From the NCBI RefSeq assembly GCF_019655055.1, contig NZ_BPFA01000030.1, positions 1 to 64,000 of the forward strand: a DNA stretch of 64,000 nucleotides, given 5' to 3'. The position numbers and the translations under genes were made by a program. Position 1 is the stretch's first letter; each line of letters opens with the position of its first letter. The notes beneath the pieces are model-generated. The model searched no databases. It was not told the DNA's origin and saw only the letters and a program-made list of their open reading frames with translations. Shown here in pieces: positions 1-8,471 of this stretch. Source of the DNA: Shewanella sp. MBTL60-112-B2 (GTDB taxonomy: Bacteria; Pseudomonadota; Gammaproteobacteria; Enterobacterales; Shewanellaceae).

Positions 1-7
1 ACAGCCC
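1..7 (-). tRNA. Possible 5' end of a second tRNA-Lys, cut by the window edge
   Basis: The first seven bases, read on the minus strand, give the same acceptor 5' strand (GGGCTGT) as the complete tRNA-Lys that lies 44 bp away on the same strand. Tandem tRNA-Lys genes are common in this group. Only the first seven bases of the gene would be inside the window, so this is an inference. Confidence 0.4.
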
Positions 8-50
8 CCTTGGGTATTGCTTTCTACTTCTTTAGCCACTTGTAGAAAAG

Positions 51-126
51 TGGTGGGCTGTGAAGGATTCGAACCTTCGACCAATTGGTTAAAAGCCAAC
101 TGCTCTACCGACTGAGCTAACAGCCC
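51..126 (-). tRNA. tRNA-Lys (anticodon TTT)
   Basis: Read on the minus strand this is a complete 76-nt cloverleaf. The acceptor stem pairs GGGCTGT with ACAGCCC, the D-arm has TTAGCTCAG...AGAGC, the anticodon loop is CTTTTAA with anticodon TTT, the T-arm has GGTTCGAATCC, and the 3' CCA is encoded. It lies downstream of a stable-RNA type promoter at 222-249 and is followed by what looks like another tRNA start at the window edge. Confidence 0.97.
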
Positions 127-221
127 CATCTGGTACTACTGGTGTCTTTCACCTAATTCATTAGAAGACTAATTTATTGGTTAAGACCCCCTCAAACGAC
201 TGTGTCGCTCTGAGGGCGCCT

Positions 222-249
222 ATAATACCTTTTTCATCTTCGCATGCAA
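222..249 (-). promoter_or_regulatory. Predicted sigma-70 promoter of the tRNA-Lys transcript
   Basis: On the minus strand a -35 like TTGCAT (244-249) is separated by 16 bp from a -10 TATTAT (222-227). A GC-rich discriminator (GGCGCC) follows, which is typical of stringently controlled stable-RNA promoters. A hairpin (CCCTCA/TGAGGG, about 188-216) lies in the predicted leader. No transcript data are available, so this is sequence inference. Confidence 0.5.
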
Positions 250-281
250 GCGCAAATTTACCATTTCACTGCGTTTGTCTG

Positions 282-306
282 AAAAACAATCTAAGAGATT
301 GTTTTA
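282..306 (-). terminator. Intrinsic terminator of the tol-pal-cpoB operon
   Basis: An AAAACAATCT stem with a short loop pairs with AGATTGTTTT and ends in a T-run on the minus strand. It begins 15 bp after the cpoB stop codon. Confidence 0.75.
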
Positions 307-320
307 TGAATAAATCAGCA

Positions 321-1046
321 TCAAAGTGATGAAAGTTGCTGCAACGCAATTCGGGCTGCTGCGCTGTTCGCATATTCCTGAGTAACTTTTTGATAATAAG
401 CTTTAGCTTTAGCTTTATCTCCAGTCTTTTCTGCAATCATACCCAGCTTGACTAAACTTTCGCCACGCTTGCTTGAGTCGGTGTATTTTTCAACAACGGT
501 AGTAAAAGCTTTAGACGCTCCGACAAACTCATTCTTATTATAAAGTAGCTGACCTAACCAATAATTAGCATTGGGTGCGTAGCTTGAGTTTGGATAACGT
601 TCGATAAATTGCGCAAAAGCAGGAATAGCAGCTTCGTACTTTTTATCTTTTAACACTAAATTGACCGCTTGCTCATAGCTTGCAGTTTCACCTAGGCTTG
701 AAGATGCTGTAGGTGTAGTGCTGCTCGTATCAACTGCGACCGCAACGGCAGGCTTTGAAGAAAGGTTAGCTATGTCTTCATATAATTGGCGCTGTCTTTG
801 TAACATCTGCTCAATTTGATACGACTGCTGCTCACTTAGCCCACGTAAGTCTAGAACTTCTTGCTGCAGCGTCTCTAAACGCTGCTGCATTTGAAATTCG
901 CTTTGTTGCTTAGCTTTAATAACTCGCTCTAAACGAGCAACTCTATCATCTGTAGAGCCACCAGCAATATCCTGAACAGGAGCAGGCGCTGCGTAAGCAG
1001 AACCTGCAACTAGGATGATTGCCGCTGATAAAACGGCGTATTTCAT
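321..1046 (-). CDS. cpoB: Cell division coordinator CpoB (YbgF)
   Basis: CpoB is a periplasmic protein that links the Tol-Pal machine to peptidoglycan synthesis by PBP1B during constriction. The 241-residue product has a signal peptide (residues 1-19, cleavage after SAYA). A glutamine-rich coiled coil follows at about 36-98; in the family this part trimerises. The C-terminal domain, about 120-241, has TPR repeats, including the YPNSSYAPNANYWLGQLLYNK motif region. It is the last gene of the leftward tol operon, 24 bp after pal, which is its usual place. Function is from the family; the domains are visible in the sequence. Confidence 0.95.
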   Translation of the reverse strand: MKYAVLSAAIILVAGSAYAAPAPVQDIAGGSTDDRVARLERVIKAKQQSEFQMQQRLETLQQEVLDLRGLSEQQSYQIEQMLQRQRQLYEDIANLSSKPAVAVAVDTSSTTPTASSSLGETASYEQAVNLVLKDKKYEAAIPAFAQFIERYPNSSYAPNANYWLGQLLYNKNEFVGASKAFTTVVEKYTDSSKRGESLVKLGMIAEKTGDKAKAKAYYQKVTQEYANSAAARIALQQLSSL

Positions 1047-1070
1047 AAGGTAAACCTTTTATCAGTGCTA

Positions 1071-1610
1071 TTAATAAACGAGTACTGCACGACGGTTTTT
1101 AGCAAAACCGTCATCTGAGCGAGAAAAATCCATTGGTTTCTCTTCACCATAACTCACGATGCTCATTTGGCTTGGTTGAACACCCATGCCTTGTAGGTAT
1201 TTAGCAACGGCTTTAGCACGACGCTCACCTAGTGCGATGTTATATTCAGGTGTACCACGCTCATCGGCATGACCTTCGATCATCACTCGAACATTTGGGT
1301 GCTCAACAAGGTAGTCACCATGAGCACTCAAAACCTCTGCAAATTGCTGAGAAACCGAGCTGCGGTCAAAATCAAAATAGATAATGTGTTCTTTTCTCAA
1401 CTCTTGATACTTAAGGCGTTGCTGCTCTTCAGGAGTTAAAACCGGTGCAACTCCACCTGTTTCAACACCATTGTTAGCATATTCACTCGATGAAGAAGAC
1501 TCAGTAGAGCTCGTTGCATCCGTTTCAGACTCAGAAGTTGAGCTACAGGCGCTGATAGCCATAATAGGAAGTACGACTAGCATGGCTTTAAATAGCTTAT
1601 TCAGATCCAT
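1071..1610 (-). CDS. pal: Peptidoglycan-associated lipoprotein Pal
   Basis: Pal is the outer-membrane lipoprotein of the Tol-Pal system; it binds peptidoglycan and TolB. The 179-residue protein starts with a lipoprotein signal whose lipobox ends in ISAC, putting the acylated cysteine at residue 22. A serine/threonine-rich linker (about 24-48) follows. The rest is an OmpA-like domain with IYFDFDRSSV and the diaminopimelate-binding motif region GHADERGTPEYN, then ALGERRA. It sits between tolB and cpoB, as in other proteobacteria. Confidence 0.97.
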   Translation of the reverse strand: MDLNKLFKAMLVVLPIMAISACSSTSESETDATSSTESSSSSEYANNGVETGGVAPVLTPEEQQRLKYQELRKEHIIYFDFDRSSVSQQFAEVLSAHGDYLVEHPNVRVMIEGHADERGTPEYNIALGERRAKAVAKYLQGMGVQPSQMSIVSYGEEKPMDFSRSDDGFAKNRRAVLVY

Positions 1611-1634
1611 TTTTTAAATCCTTAATCTTTATAG

Positions 1635-2963
1635 TTAGAGAAATGGTGACCAAGATGGTGATTTAACTTCACCCTGCCCTGCTGGCAGTCTTGCTTTAAA
1701 ACGTCCATCCATAGAAACCGCAGCCAATACCTGCTTCCCTTGATATGTCGTTCCATAAATAACCATGGTGCCATTAGGCGCCACGCTTGGTGATTCATCT
1801 AATCGCGTACTGGTCAGGACTTGCATAAAACGCGTTTCAAGATCCATACGCGCAATATTAAACTTACCATTGGTACGATTAACAAAAATAATACTACGGC
1901 CATCCGGTGCAATAGAACCACCTAGATTCCATTCGCCTTCAAACGTTAAGCGAGAAATTTTACCTGAATCAAGGAAGACGCGATATAACTGTGGGCGTCC
2001 ACCGCGCTCTGAAGTAATAAGAAGCGACTTACCATCAGGGAACCAAGACGGCTCAGTATCGATAGCATAGTGATTCGTCACTCGCTTAATCGCCTTAGTC
2101 GCAATATCAACTACATAGACTTCTGGCTGACCATCCTTCGAAAGTGTTACCGCTAGTTTCTTACCGTCTGGTGAAAATACTGGCGCACCATTAATACCGT
2201 CGAAGCTGGTTATCTTACTGCGTTGCTGAGTATAGATATTTTGTACAAACACCTCAGCTTTACGGTTCTCAAAGCTTACATAAGCTAGGCGCTGTCCGTC
2301 AGGAGACCAAGATGGTGACATCAGTGGCTCAGGGGAGCGTAGCAACATCTGCTCGTTATAACCATCATAATCAGCAATCATCAGTTTATATGGAGATTTT
2401 TCACCGTGATTAACAACCACATAAGCAATGCGAGTTAAAAATGCCCCACGAATACCGGTCAACTTCTCGTAGACAACATCACTGATCCGGTGACCGTACT
2501 GACGAAACTGCGCCGCACTAATTACGGTCTCGCGACTATCTATCACCAGATCTTTAGCAGACATAGAATCAGGTTGAAGTTGGGCTTTAACCAAGTCAAT
2601 CAACTCAAAACTCACTAAATACTTATCGCCTCCACCTGCATAAGGCTTAATCGAGCCCATCACTACCGCTTCAGCAGGCTGCGCCATCCAGGCAGATGCA
2701 TTAAACTGCGCCAAGGTGCTAATGCCACGCTGAGGTAAACTCAATTCGTCGGCAGGGCTAAACGTACCACTTCGTGCAAGATCTGACATCACCACATCAG
2801 AGATCTGTGATGGCATAGGTCCGGTGCCTTGCCAAACAAATGGTATAACCGCGATGGGTCTCGCTGCATCAACCCCTTCGGTAATAATAATATCTAATGC
2901 GGCCTTTACCGGCATGCTGCAGATAAGCAGACTTGTCAGCAACCATTTTCCCAAATTTTTCAT
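1635..2963 (-). CDS. tolB: Tol-Pal system beta-propeller protein TolB
   Basis: TolB is the periplasmic beta-propeller that cycles between TolA and Pal. The 442-residue product has a signal peptide (about 1-21, ending PVKA), an N-terminal D1 domain with AARPIAVIPF, and from about residue 195 a series of WD40-like PD40 repeats. These include SPSWSPDGQRLAYVS, APVFSPDGKKLAVT, EPSWFPDGKSLLIT and SIAPDGRSIIFV. Length matches the family. It begins 9 bp after tolA ends. Confidence 0.97.
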   Translation of the reverse strand: MKNLGKWLLTSLLICSMPVKAALDIIITEGVDAARPIAVIPFVWQGTGPMPSQISDVVMSDLARSGTFSPADELSLPQRGISTLAQFNASAWMAQPAEAVVMGSIKPYAGGGDKYLVSFELIDLVKAQLQPDSMSAKDLVIDSRETVISAAQFRQYGHRISDVVYEKLTGIRGAFLTRIAYVVVNHGEKSPYKLMIADYDGYNEQMLLRSPEPLMSPSWSPDGQRLAYVSFENRKAEVFVQNIYTQQRSKITSFDGINGAPVFSPDGKKLAVTLSKDGQPEVYVVDIATKAIKRVTNHYAIDTEPSWFPDGKSLLITSERGGRPQLYRVFLDSGKISRLTFEGEWNLGGSIAPDGRSIIFVNRTNGKFNIARMDLETRFMQVLTSTRLDESPSVAPNGTMVIYGTTYQGKQVLAAVSMDGRFKARLPAGQGEVKSPSWSPFL

Positions 2964-2972
2964 GAGACTCCT

Positions 2973-3908
2973 TTAATCAAACTCAGGTTGAACTGTTAAG
3001 TTAATTTCTTTTAGCTTGTTATAAACGTCTGGTTCGCTCGATACCGGTAACCTGCCCGCTTTATTAATCGCAGCTTTAGTCGCACGACAAACAACGCTAT
3101 CACCGTCGAGTGTTTGGCTCGCTGTGACAAATCCATCGTTAGCTAAACGAATGAATACCCGGCAACTCTTGCCACGCATCGATTCATCAACAACTAGGTT
3201 GCGCTGAATGGTTGCTCGGATCATTGAGGTATAACGTTGCACCTCTGTCATCACTTGTTTATTACGTGTTTGAGAAAGTGCCGCTTGTTCAGCAGCCAAT
3301 GCATCTTGCATCATCTGCTCTTGCTCACGTCTTGCTTGTTCTTCAGCTTTGCGCTTACGTTCAGCCTCGGCTTTACGTTTACGCTCGTCTTCAGCCTTTT
3401 TAGCAGCCGCCTCTTCAGCTTTACGCTTCTCTGCCGCTTTTCTTGCCGCTTCTTCTGAGGCTTTACGCTCTTTCTCTTTTTGCTTACGCTCTGCTTCTGC
3501 TTTCGCTGCTTTTTCTTTTTCCTGTTTCTGCTTCAACTGTGCAGCCTTCGCCGCATCGGCTGCATTCTTTGTTTCAATCTCTTTTTGCTTACGCTCTTGC
3601 TCAAGTCGCTTTATTTGAGCCTGTTCGCGCTCACGCTCTTTGCGGGCTTCACGTACCCGTCTATCTGCCTCATCTTGGCGGGCCTTTTCTTTACGTTCAG
3701 CCTCTCGCTTTTCAGCTTTTAACTTTTCAACGTGCTCGGCAACCTTCTTTTGATCAACAACCACAGCTTGCACAGCAGGTGCACTCGCTTGTGGCTGCAC
3801 TTTAGGTTTTTCTGAAAAGTCGACGCCTAAAGCAAGAATAACTATCACGCCAATATGAATCCCAGCTGAAATTGCAACGGGAAGAGTTAAATCAGATTTA
3901 GCCGCCAC
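2973..3908 (-). CDS. tolA: Tol-Pal system protein TolA
   Basis: TolA spans the periplasm and transmits energy from TolQR to Pal/TolB. The 311-residue product has one N-terminal membrane helix (about 10-30), then a long Lys/Glu/Ala-rich helical rod (about 55-210) with many EAERKRKAEE-like heptads, and a C-terminal globular domain (about 218-311) with SCRVFIRLANDGFV. The skewed composition of the rod opens long but meaningless reading frames on the other strand. It follows tolR without a gap. Confidence 0.95.
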   Translation of the reverse strand: MAAKSDLTLPVAISAGIHIGVIVILALGVDFSEKPKVQPQASAPAVQAVVVDQKKVAEHVEKLKAEKREAERKEKARQDEADRRVREARKEREREQAQIKRLEQERKQKEIETKNAADAAKAAQLKQKQEKEKAAKAEAERKQKEKERKASEEAARKAAEKRKAEEAAAKKAEDERKRKAEAERKRKAEEQARREQEQMMQDALAAEQAALSQTRNKQVMTEVQRYTSMIRATIQRNLVVDESMRGKSCRVFIRLANDGFVTASQTLDGDSVVCRATKAAINKAGRLPVSSEPDVYNKLKEINLTVQPEFD

Positions 3909-4346
3909 TTATCTATCCTCCGGCGAATCTGTCATTAATCCCACCGAAGGTACTCCAGCATTTTGAAGAGCCACCATCAGCTGAATCACTTTTTCATAGG
4001 GAATTGAGCGATCTGCCTTAACAACAACTGGACGTTCTGGTTCTAACTGAATAATTGCCCCAACACGTACAGCAACTTCATCTAAGTCTAAAACGTCTTT
4101 GCTACTTGAGCTGCCTACATCAAGGTAATACTCGCCCATTGCATCAATTGATGCGACAACTGGAGGCTTACTATCTGCAGGTAGAGATTCTGCTTGTCCT
4201 TGAGGTAAATCGACCTTAACGCCTTGGGTCACAATTGGTGCTGTCACCATAAAAATAATCAGCAGTACCAACATCACATCGATATAGGGCACCACGTTAA
4301 TCTCAGCAACCGGACGACGGCGCTTCCTTTGGTAGCCTTGATGCAT
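3909..4346 (-). CDS. tolR: Tol-Pal system protein TolR
   Basis: TolR is the ExbD-like subunit of the proton-driven TolQR motor. The 145-residue protein has a short basic cytoplasmic tail (KRRRP), one membrane helix (about 19-39) containing the conserved Asp at residue 23, the same position as the essential Asp of E. coli TolR, and a periplasmic domain ending ALQNAGVPSVGLMT. Its ATG overlaps the end of tolQ, so the two are probably translationally coupled. Confidence 0.96.
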   Translation of the reverse strand: MHQGYQRKRRRPVAEINVVPYIDVMLVLLIIFMVTAPIVTQGVKVDLPQGQAESLPADSKPPVVASIDAMGEYYLDVGSSSSKDVLDLDEVAVRVGAIIQLEPERPVVVKADRSIPYEKVIQLMVALQNAGVPSVGLMTDSPEDR

Positions 4347-5035
4347 TATGCCTGTTCCTTCTCACTGTATGCTTGGCGATGCAAAATGCTAGAGAACTCT
4401 TCCATAAAATTGGCATAAGACATTTCAACTTTCTCGACTTGAGTTGAGAAACGGTTGTAGGCAATAACGGCAGGGATCGCTGCAAATAAGCCCATCGCAG
4501 TTGCAATCAAAGCTTCTGCAATACCCGGTGCAACCATTGCAAGTGTGGCGTTTTCTACTGCGCCCAATGCGATGAAGGAGTTCATAATTCCCCATACCGT
4601 ACCAAACAGGCCAATATAAGGACTGGTTGAACCGATAGTTGCTAATAAAGGTAGATGAGTTTCAAGCTTTTCTAATTCACGAGACAGCGAGACGCGCATT
4701 GCACGGTAACTGCCATCCATCACTGCTTCAGGTACACGGCCATTTAACTTACTTAAACGCGCATACTCTTTAAAACCTGTAACAAATAAAGACGACAAGC
4801 CTGAGTTACTGTCTTGTCTCGCTGACAATTCCTGATAAAGCTTGTTCAAGTCGACACCTGACCAAAACTTATCTTCAAACTTTAGCGCTTCTTTCTTTGC
4901 TGCGTTTAATAACTTTCGACGCTGAATAATCACCGCCCACGAGGCGATAGACAAACCTAGCAATGTAAGCATGACCAATTTAACTAGTAGGCTTGCCTGT
5001 AAAAATAATCCAATAAAAGAAATATCAGCTTCCAC
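4346..5035 (-). CDS. tolQ: Tol-Pal system protein TolQ
   Basis: TolQ is the ExbB/MotA-type subunit that forms the inner-membrane stator with TolR. It has three membrane segments (about 12-35, 132-155 and 165-190). The family signature SPYIGLFGTVWGIMNSF and the MVAPGIAEALIATAMGLFAAIPAV helix region are present. I prefer the GTG start at 5035 because AGGAG lies 7 bp upstream and the N-terminal length then matches E. coli TolQ. An in-frame ATG at 5053 would add six residues and has a poorer ribosome site. The start overlaps the ybgC end by 11 bp. Confidence 0.93.
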   Translation of the reverse strand: MEADISFIGLFLQASLLVKLVMLTLLGLSIASWAVIIQRRKLLNAAKKEALKFEDKFWSGVDLNKLYQELSARQDSNSGLSSLFVTGFKEYARLSKLNGRVPEAVMDGSYRAMRVSLSRELEKLETHLPLLATIGSTSPYIGLFGTVWGIMNSFIALGAVENATLAMVAPGIAEALIATAMGLFAAIPAVIAYNRFSTQVEKVEMSYANFMEEFSSILHRQAYSEKEQA

Positions 5036-5423
5036 CTTTAAACTCCTGCGCAATATGTTGGGGAATGGCTTTGGGTCTCATACGTGATAGTGCAACACAG
5101 GCAACAACAATGTCAGCCTCACAATACACCACACCTTGCTCATCAATTAAGCGTTGCTCGAATACCATTGAGGCTTTCTTAAGTTGTATGACCTTAGTTT
5201 CTACAATAAGGTTCTGCTCAAAGCGTGCAGCCTTACAAAATTCTAATTCTGCACGTTTAACAACAAATGCAGTGTCTTCTGCTAATAAGGCGGTTTGACT
5301 GACCTCCATAGCGCGTAGCCACTCGGTCCGTGCCCGCTCAAAAAACTTAAGGTAATTTGAGTGGTAAACAACACCACCAGCATCCGTATCTTCATAGTAA
5401 ACCGAAATAGGCCAACGAAACAT
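5025..5423 (-). CDS. ybgC: Acyl-CoA thioesterase YbgC (hotdog fold)
   Basis: YbgC is a 4-hydroxybenzoyl-CoA-thioesterase-like hotdog enzyme, normally the first gene of the tol operon. The protein starts FRWPISVYYEDTDAGGVVYH, with the catalytic Asp at residue 14 of the 132-residue form (Asp18 in E. coli). The ATG at 5423 gives the standard N-terminus; an upstream in-frame extension to 5498 has no similarity to the family and is ignored. It overlaps tolQ by 11 bp. Confidence 0.95.
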   Translation of the reverse strand: MFRWPISVYYEDTDAGGVVYHSNYLKFFERARTEWLRAMEVSQTALLAEDTAFVVKRAELEFCKAARFEQNLIVETKVIQLKKASMVFEQRLIDEQGVVYCEADIVVACVALSRMRPKAIPQHIAQEFKGGS

Positions 5424-5620
5424 AAACGATAATCGCCAATCGATGAGATAAAATAGAGGCCTACTATACCTAGCCAGTATGCAATTGTGAATCGACATAT
5501 GTGATATGCCATGCGCTTCTTCATAAAATTTTGTTAATCAACTAAATCCTTGTTGTAAAGGCGCCATAGCAATGAGTACACCGCACTAAAAGCAAACAGC
5601 ACATTTTATTTCGCCCATAA

Positions 5621-5644
5621 AAAAGGAAGCCGAAGCTTCCTTTT
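5621..5644 (-). terminator. Intrinsic terminator after the prolyl oligopeptidase gene
   Basis: A perfect 10-bp stem (AAAAGGAAGC / GCTTCCTTTT) with loop CGAA lies 19 bp after the stop codon of the gene at 5663-7819. A and T runs on both sides let it work in either direction. Confidence 0.85.
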
Positions 5645-5662
5645 CAAAAGTTATAAAGTGAC

Positions 5663-7819
5663 TTACTTGGCTATTTTAGCTGGCACCTGTAATCCAAAGT
5701 TATGCCAAAGGAAGCTATAAATATCGGCAAACTCATCAATCTTCATTGAGGTTGGCTTACCCGCGCCGTGACCAGCCTTTGATTCAATACGCATAATCAC
5801 CGGTGCATCGCCTTGCTGCTTCTCTTGCATCAAGGCCCCAAACTTAAAGCTGTGCAGTGGTACAACACGGTCGTCATGGTCCGCAGTCATCACCATGGTC
5901 GCTGGGTACGCTTGAGCTTTCAGGTTGTGGTATGGCGAATAAGCATAAAGTGCAGGGAATTGCTCGGCATTATCTGCGCTGCCATATTCACTGGTCCATG
6001 CCCAGCCAATAGTGAATTTTTGGAAACGTAACATATCCAGTACACCAACAGCTGGCAGTACCGCGGCAAATAGTTCTGGTCGTTGGGTCAAGGCGGCGCC
6101 CATCAACAGGCCACCATTACTGCGACCATAAGCACCTAACTTAGATGAGTTGGTATAATCTTCATCGATCAAGTACTCCGCTGCTGCGTAGTAGTCATCA
6201 AAAACGTTCTGTTTTTTATCGAACATCCCCGCCTGATGCCAGCTTTCACCATACTCGGCTCCACCACGAAGGTTAGGTACGGCATACACGCCGCCCATAT
6301 CCATCCAAGCAATGTTGGCGGGGCTGAATCGAGGTGTTAGCGAAATCGCAAAGCCACCGTAAGCATACAGTAACGTCGGATTTTGTCCGTCTTTTTTCAT
6401 GCCTTTCTTATAAGAGAGCATCATAGGTACTTTTGTACCATCTTTGCTGGTATAAAAAACCTGCTCAGAAATGTAATCGCTTGGATCGAAAGAAACTTCT
6501 GGTTTTGAATAAACGCTAGACTCACCCGTTTTGAAATCAAATTTATAGGTCGTCTGTGGCTGAGTGTAGCTATTGAAAACGTAATAGAAATAATCTTTAC
6601 TGCGCTTGCCGTAAGGGCCTGCAATTTTTCCTTTACCCGGTAGAGTGACATCTTGGCGTTTGTCGCCATTCATGTTGTAGACCGTTAGTTTACCTAATAC
6701 GTCATGCAGATAACTCACGACAAAATGGTCATTAACTATCTTTATGCTGCTAATAGGATCTTTTAGCTCTGGAATAATCGTTTTCCAATTATCTTTAGCG
6801 CTATTGTTTACATCGACCGCAATAACTTTACCATTCGGCGCGTTATAGTCGGTTTTAAAGTAGAATACTGAATCATCGTTGCCGATAAACTGATACTCAG
6901 CTTCAAGTTTGGCAATAAGCTCGACCACTTCAGCCTTTGGATCTTTAAGGGACTTATAAAAGAAGCGATTGCGGCTGTCTGTACCTTGTGAAATATAAAG
7001 CAGCAGATAGTCACCGTTCTCCGATACTTCAATGCCGAATCCCCAGTCTTTATTCTGCGGTCTTTCATAGACCAAAGCATCTTCACTTTGACTAGTACCA
7101 ATTTTATGGAAGTATACTTTTTGGTTAAAGTTAACATCAGCAAGCGCATTGCCGCCCTCTGGTGCATCATAACGCGCATAATAGACACCGCTATTATCAC
7201 TGTTCCAAACTGCACTTGAAAACTTAATCCAATCCAGCTCATCAGTCAGCTTAGTACCGGTCGCGACATCAATAAAGTGCCATGCCTGCCAGTCTGAACC
7301 CGATTTAGAAACACCATAAGCCAGTGTTTTTCCATCATCGCTTACAGATACACCAGATAAAGCAACCGTGCCATCATCAGAAAAACTATTAGGATCTAGC
7401 GCTATTTTAGACTGACCATCAGCACCTGTAACATACAGAACAGACTGTGCCTGTAATCCATCATTACGGTAATAAAAAGTATTAGTCCCCTTTTCAAACG
7501 GTGCAGAAATCTTCTCAAAGTTCCAAAGCTCAGTGATACGATCAACAATCGCCTGCTTATTTTCGATATTAGCGAGATATTCATGCCCCGCCTGCTGCTG
7601 CTCAGCTACCCATTTTTTAGTTTTATCTGATTCAACTTCTAAATATCGATAAGGGTCAGCAACCTGAACACCGTGTATCGTTTCAATAACACTGTCTTGA
7701 CTTGCCGCAATTGTATTTGTTGTATTGTCTTGTGAAGGTTGTGACTGGCAACCCACGACAGCTATGCCTAAACCTATAGCTAACAAGTGCTTTTTAGTTA
7801 GTACCGAATGAATTCGCAT
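5663..7819 (-). CDS. Prolyl oligopeptidase family serine peptidase (S9A), lipoprotein
   Basis: This is a prolyl endopeptidase of family S9A, which cuts short peptides after proline. The 718-residue product has a lipoprotein signal with a cysteine in the AVVGC lipobox near residue 24, so it is probably membrane-anchored in the envelope rather than cytosolic. The N-terminal beta-propeller occupies about residues 105-450. The catalytic domain follows, with nucleophile Ser567 in GRSNGG, Asp649 in the HDDRVVP motif and His684 in AGHGAG. The gene is monocistronic, with its own terminator. Confidence 0.93.
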   Translation of the reverse strand: MRIHSVLTKKHLLAIGLGIAVVGCQSQPSQDNTTNTIAASQDSVIETIHGVQVADPYRYLEVESDKTKKWVAEQQQAGHEYLANIENKQAIVDRITELWNFEKISAPFEKGTNTFYYRNDGLQAQSVLYVTGADGQSKIALDPNSFSDDGTVALSGVSVSDDGKTLAYGVSKSGSDWQAWHFIDVATGTKLTDELDWIKFSSAVWNSDNSGVYYARYDAPEGGNALADVNFNQKVYFHKIGTSQSEDALVYERPQNKDWGFGIEVSENGDYLLLYISQGTDSRNRFFYKSLKDPKAEVVELIAKLEAEYQFIGNDDSVFYFKTDYNAPNGKVIAVDVNNSAKDNWKTIIPELKDPISSIKIVNDHFVVSYLHDVLGKLTVYNMNGDKRQDVTLPGKGKIAGPYGKRSKDYFYYVFNSYTQPQTTYKFDFKTGESSVYSKPEVSFDPSDYISEQVFYTSKDGTKVPMMLSYKKGMKKDGQNPTLLYAYGGFAISLTPRFSPANIAWMDMGGVYAVPNLRGGAEYGESWHQAGMFDKKQNVFDDYYAAAEYLIDEDYTNSSKLGAYGRSNGGLLMGAALTQRPELFAAVLPAVGVLDMLRFQKFTIGWAWTSEYGSADNAEQFPALYAYSPYHNLKAQAYPATMVMTADHDDRVVPLHSFKFGALMQEKQQGDAPVIMRIESKAGHGAGKPTSMKIDEFADIYSFLWHNFGLQVPAKIAK

Positions 7820-8154
7820 TTTATATCCCTGATAAACTGACTCTATTTAATGAGCCTTCTGTTCATATAGTTAGGTTTTTGTAATTAGATAATCTTATTT
7901 TGTTCCTAACCCCTTCTTCACTGCGCACTATACAAACTAAAAAAATACATCGCAAAGTTTGTTTCACAATGAGTTTAAGGCTAAGCCACCAGAAATTATT
8001 AATAATTTAGCAACATAGATGAATTAAATATCATGCGAAACTCAGGGTGAAGTGTGACCGAAGCCACAGTATCCTTGGTATGCGGAGCTTTTATCGACAA
8101 GTTCATCTTTATTCAATATTAGAAAAACTAATGAACAAGTCTAATAATTCTAGT
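7820..8154. other. Intergenic stretch with nothing recognised
   Basis: AT-rich sequence upstream of the prolyl oligopeptidase gene. It must contain that gene's promoter, but no convincing element was identified. Confidence 0.4.
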
Positions 8155-8183
8155 TTGTCAGCTTCAGTTGCTCACCCTATAAT
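8155..8183 (+). promoter_or_regulatory. Strong predicted sigma-70 promoter for a non-coding transcript
   Basis: TTGTCA (8155-8160) and a perfect TATAAT (8178-8183) are separated by exactly 17 bp. No convincing coding sequence lies between this and the strong terminator at 8331-8361. Confidence 0.6.
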
Positions 8184-8189
8184 TCACCT

Positions 8190-8361
8190 CGTTTTCAGGA
8201 AGTGTCTGCCTAGCAGATTCGGAAACAAAGAACTCTTAAACTTTGGTGGTTATCCACGGAAGTTATATCCCTGGTTCTTATGCTTGACTTCCTTCCTTCA
8301 ATTTGTTGATTGCAATGATTTATTTTTGCGGCCCGCTTACCATGTAAGCGGGCTCTTTTTT
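8190..8361 (+). ncRNA. Candidate small RNA, about 170 nt
   Basis: The transcript is defined by the near-consensus promoter just upstream and the very strong intrinsic terminator at its end. The body contains three GGA-containing loops (CAGGAAG, TTCGGAAAC, CACGGAAG) and a pyrimidine tract (CTTCCTTCCTTC) that could pair with Shine-Dalgarno sequences. I do not recognise it as a known sRNA family. An overlapping 127-codon reading frame (8047-8430) starts upstream of the promoter, runs through the terminator hairpin and has no ribosome site, so I do not think it is a gene. The exact 5' end is estimated from the -10. Confidence 0.5.
8331..8361 (+). terminator. Strong intrinsic terminator of the candidate sRNA
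   Basis: A perfect 10-bp GC-rich stem (GCCCGCTTAC / GTAAGCGGGC) with a 3-nt loop is followed by TCTTTTTTAT. It belongs to a rightward transcript, and no rightward gene is found upstream. Confidence 0.9.
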
Positions 8362-8404
8362 ATCTGCAATCAGGCTAATTCGCTCTCCCCCTTATGTTTG
8401 TCCC

Positions 8405-8433
8405 ATAAAAAAGCCCAGCAATTAAGCTAGGCT
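8405..8433 (-). terminator. Intrinsic terminator of motY
   Basis: AGCC(C)AGC pairs with GCT(A)GGCT with one mismatch, followed on the minus strand by a six-T run. It lies about 40 bp after the motY stop codon. Confidence 0.7.
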
Positions 8434-8442
8434 ATTTAAATG

Positions 8443-8470
8443 TCTAAGTTCAGGTTCTAATCTAAGTTCA
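8443..8470. repeat. 10-bp direct repeat next to the motY stop codon
   Basis: TCTAAGTTCA occurs at 8443-8452 and 8461-8470, an 18-bp period. The second copy ends one base before the motY stop codon. Confidence 0.6.
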
Positions 8471-8471
8471 A

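Noticed and set aside
3212..3805. Several open frames on the plus strand opposite tolA
   Set aside because: They arise from the low-complexity Lys/Glu/Ala codons of the TolA rod read backwards; the translations are Leu/Phe/Ala-rich and have no ribosome sites.
6808..7242. Second-frame open reading frame inside the prolyl oligopeptidase gene
   Set aside because: Its translation is a Ser/Ile/Lys-rich shadow of a well-supported gene in the other frame.
8047..8430. A 127-codon frame on the plus strand
   Set aside because: It has no ribosome site, starts upstream of the strong promoter at 8155-8183, runs through the terminator hairpin, and its composition does not look like a protein. A non-coding RNA explains the signals better.
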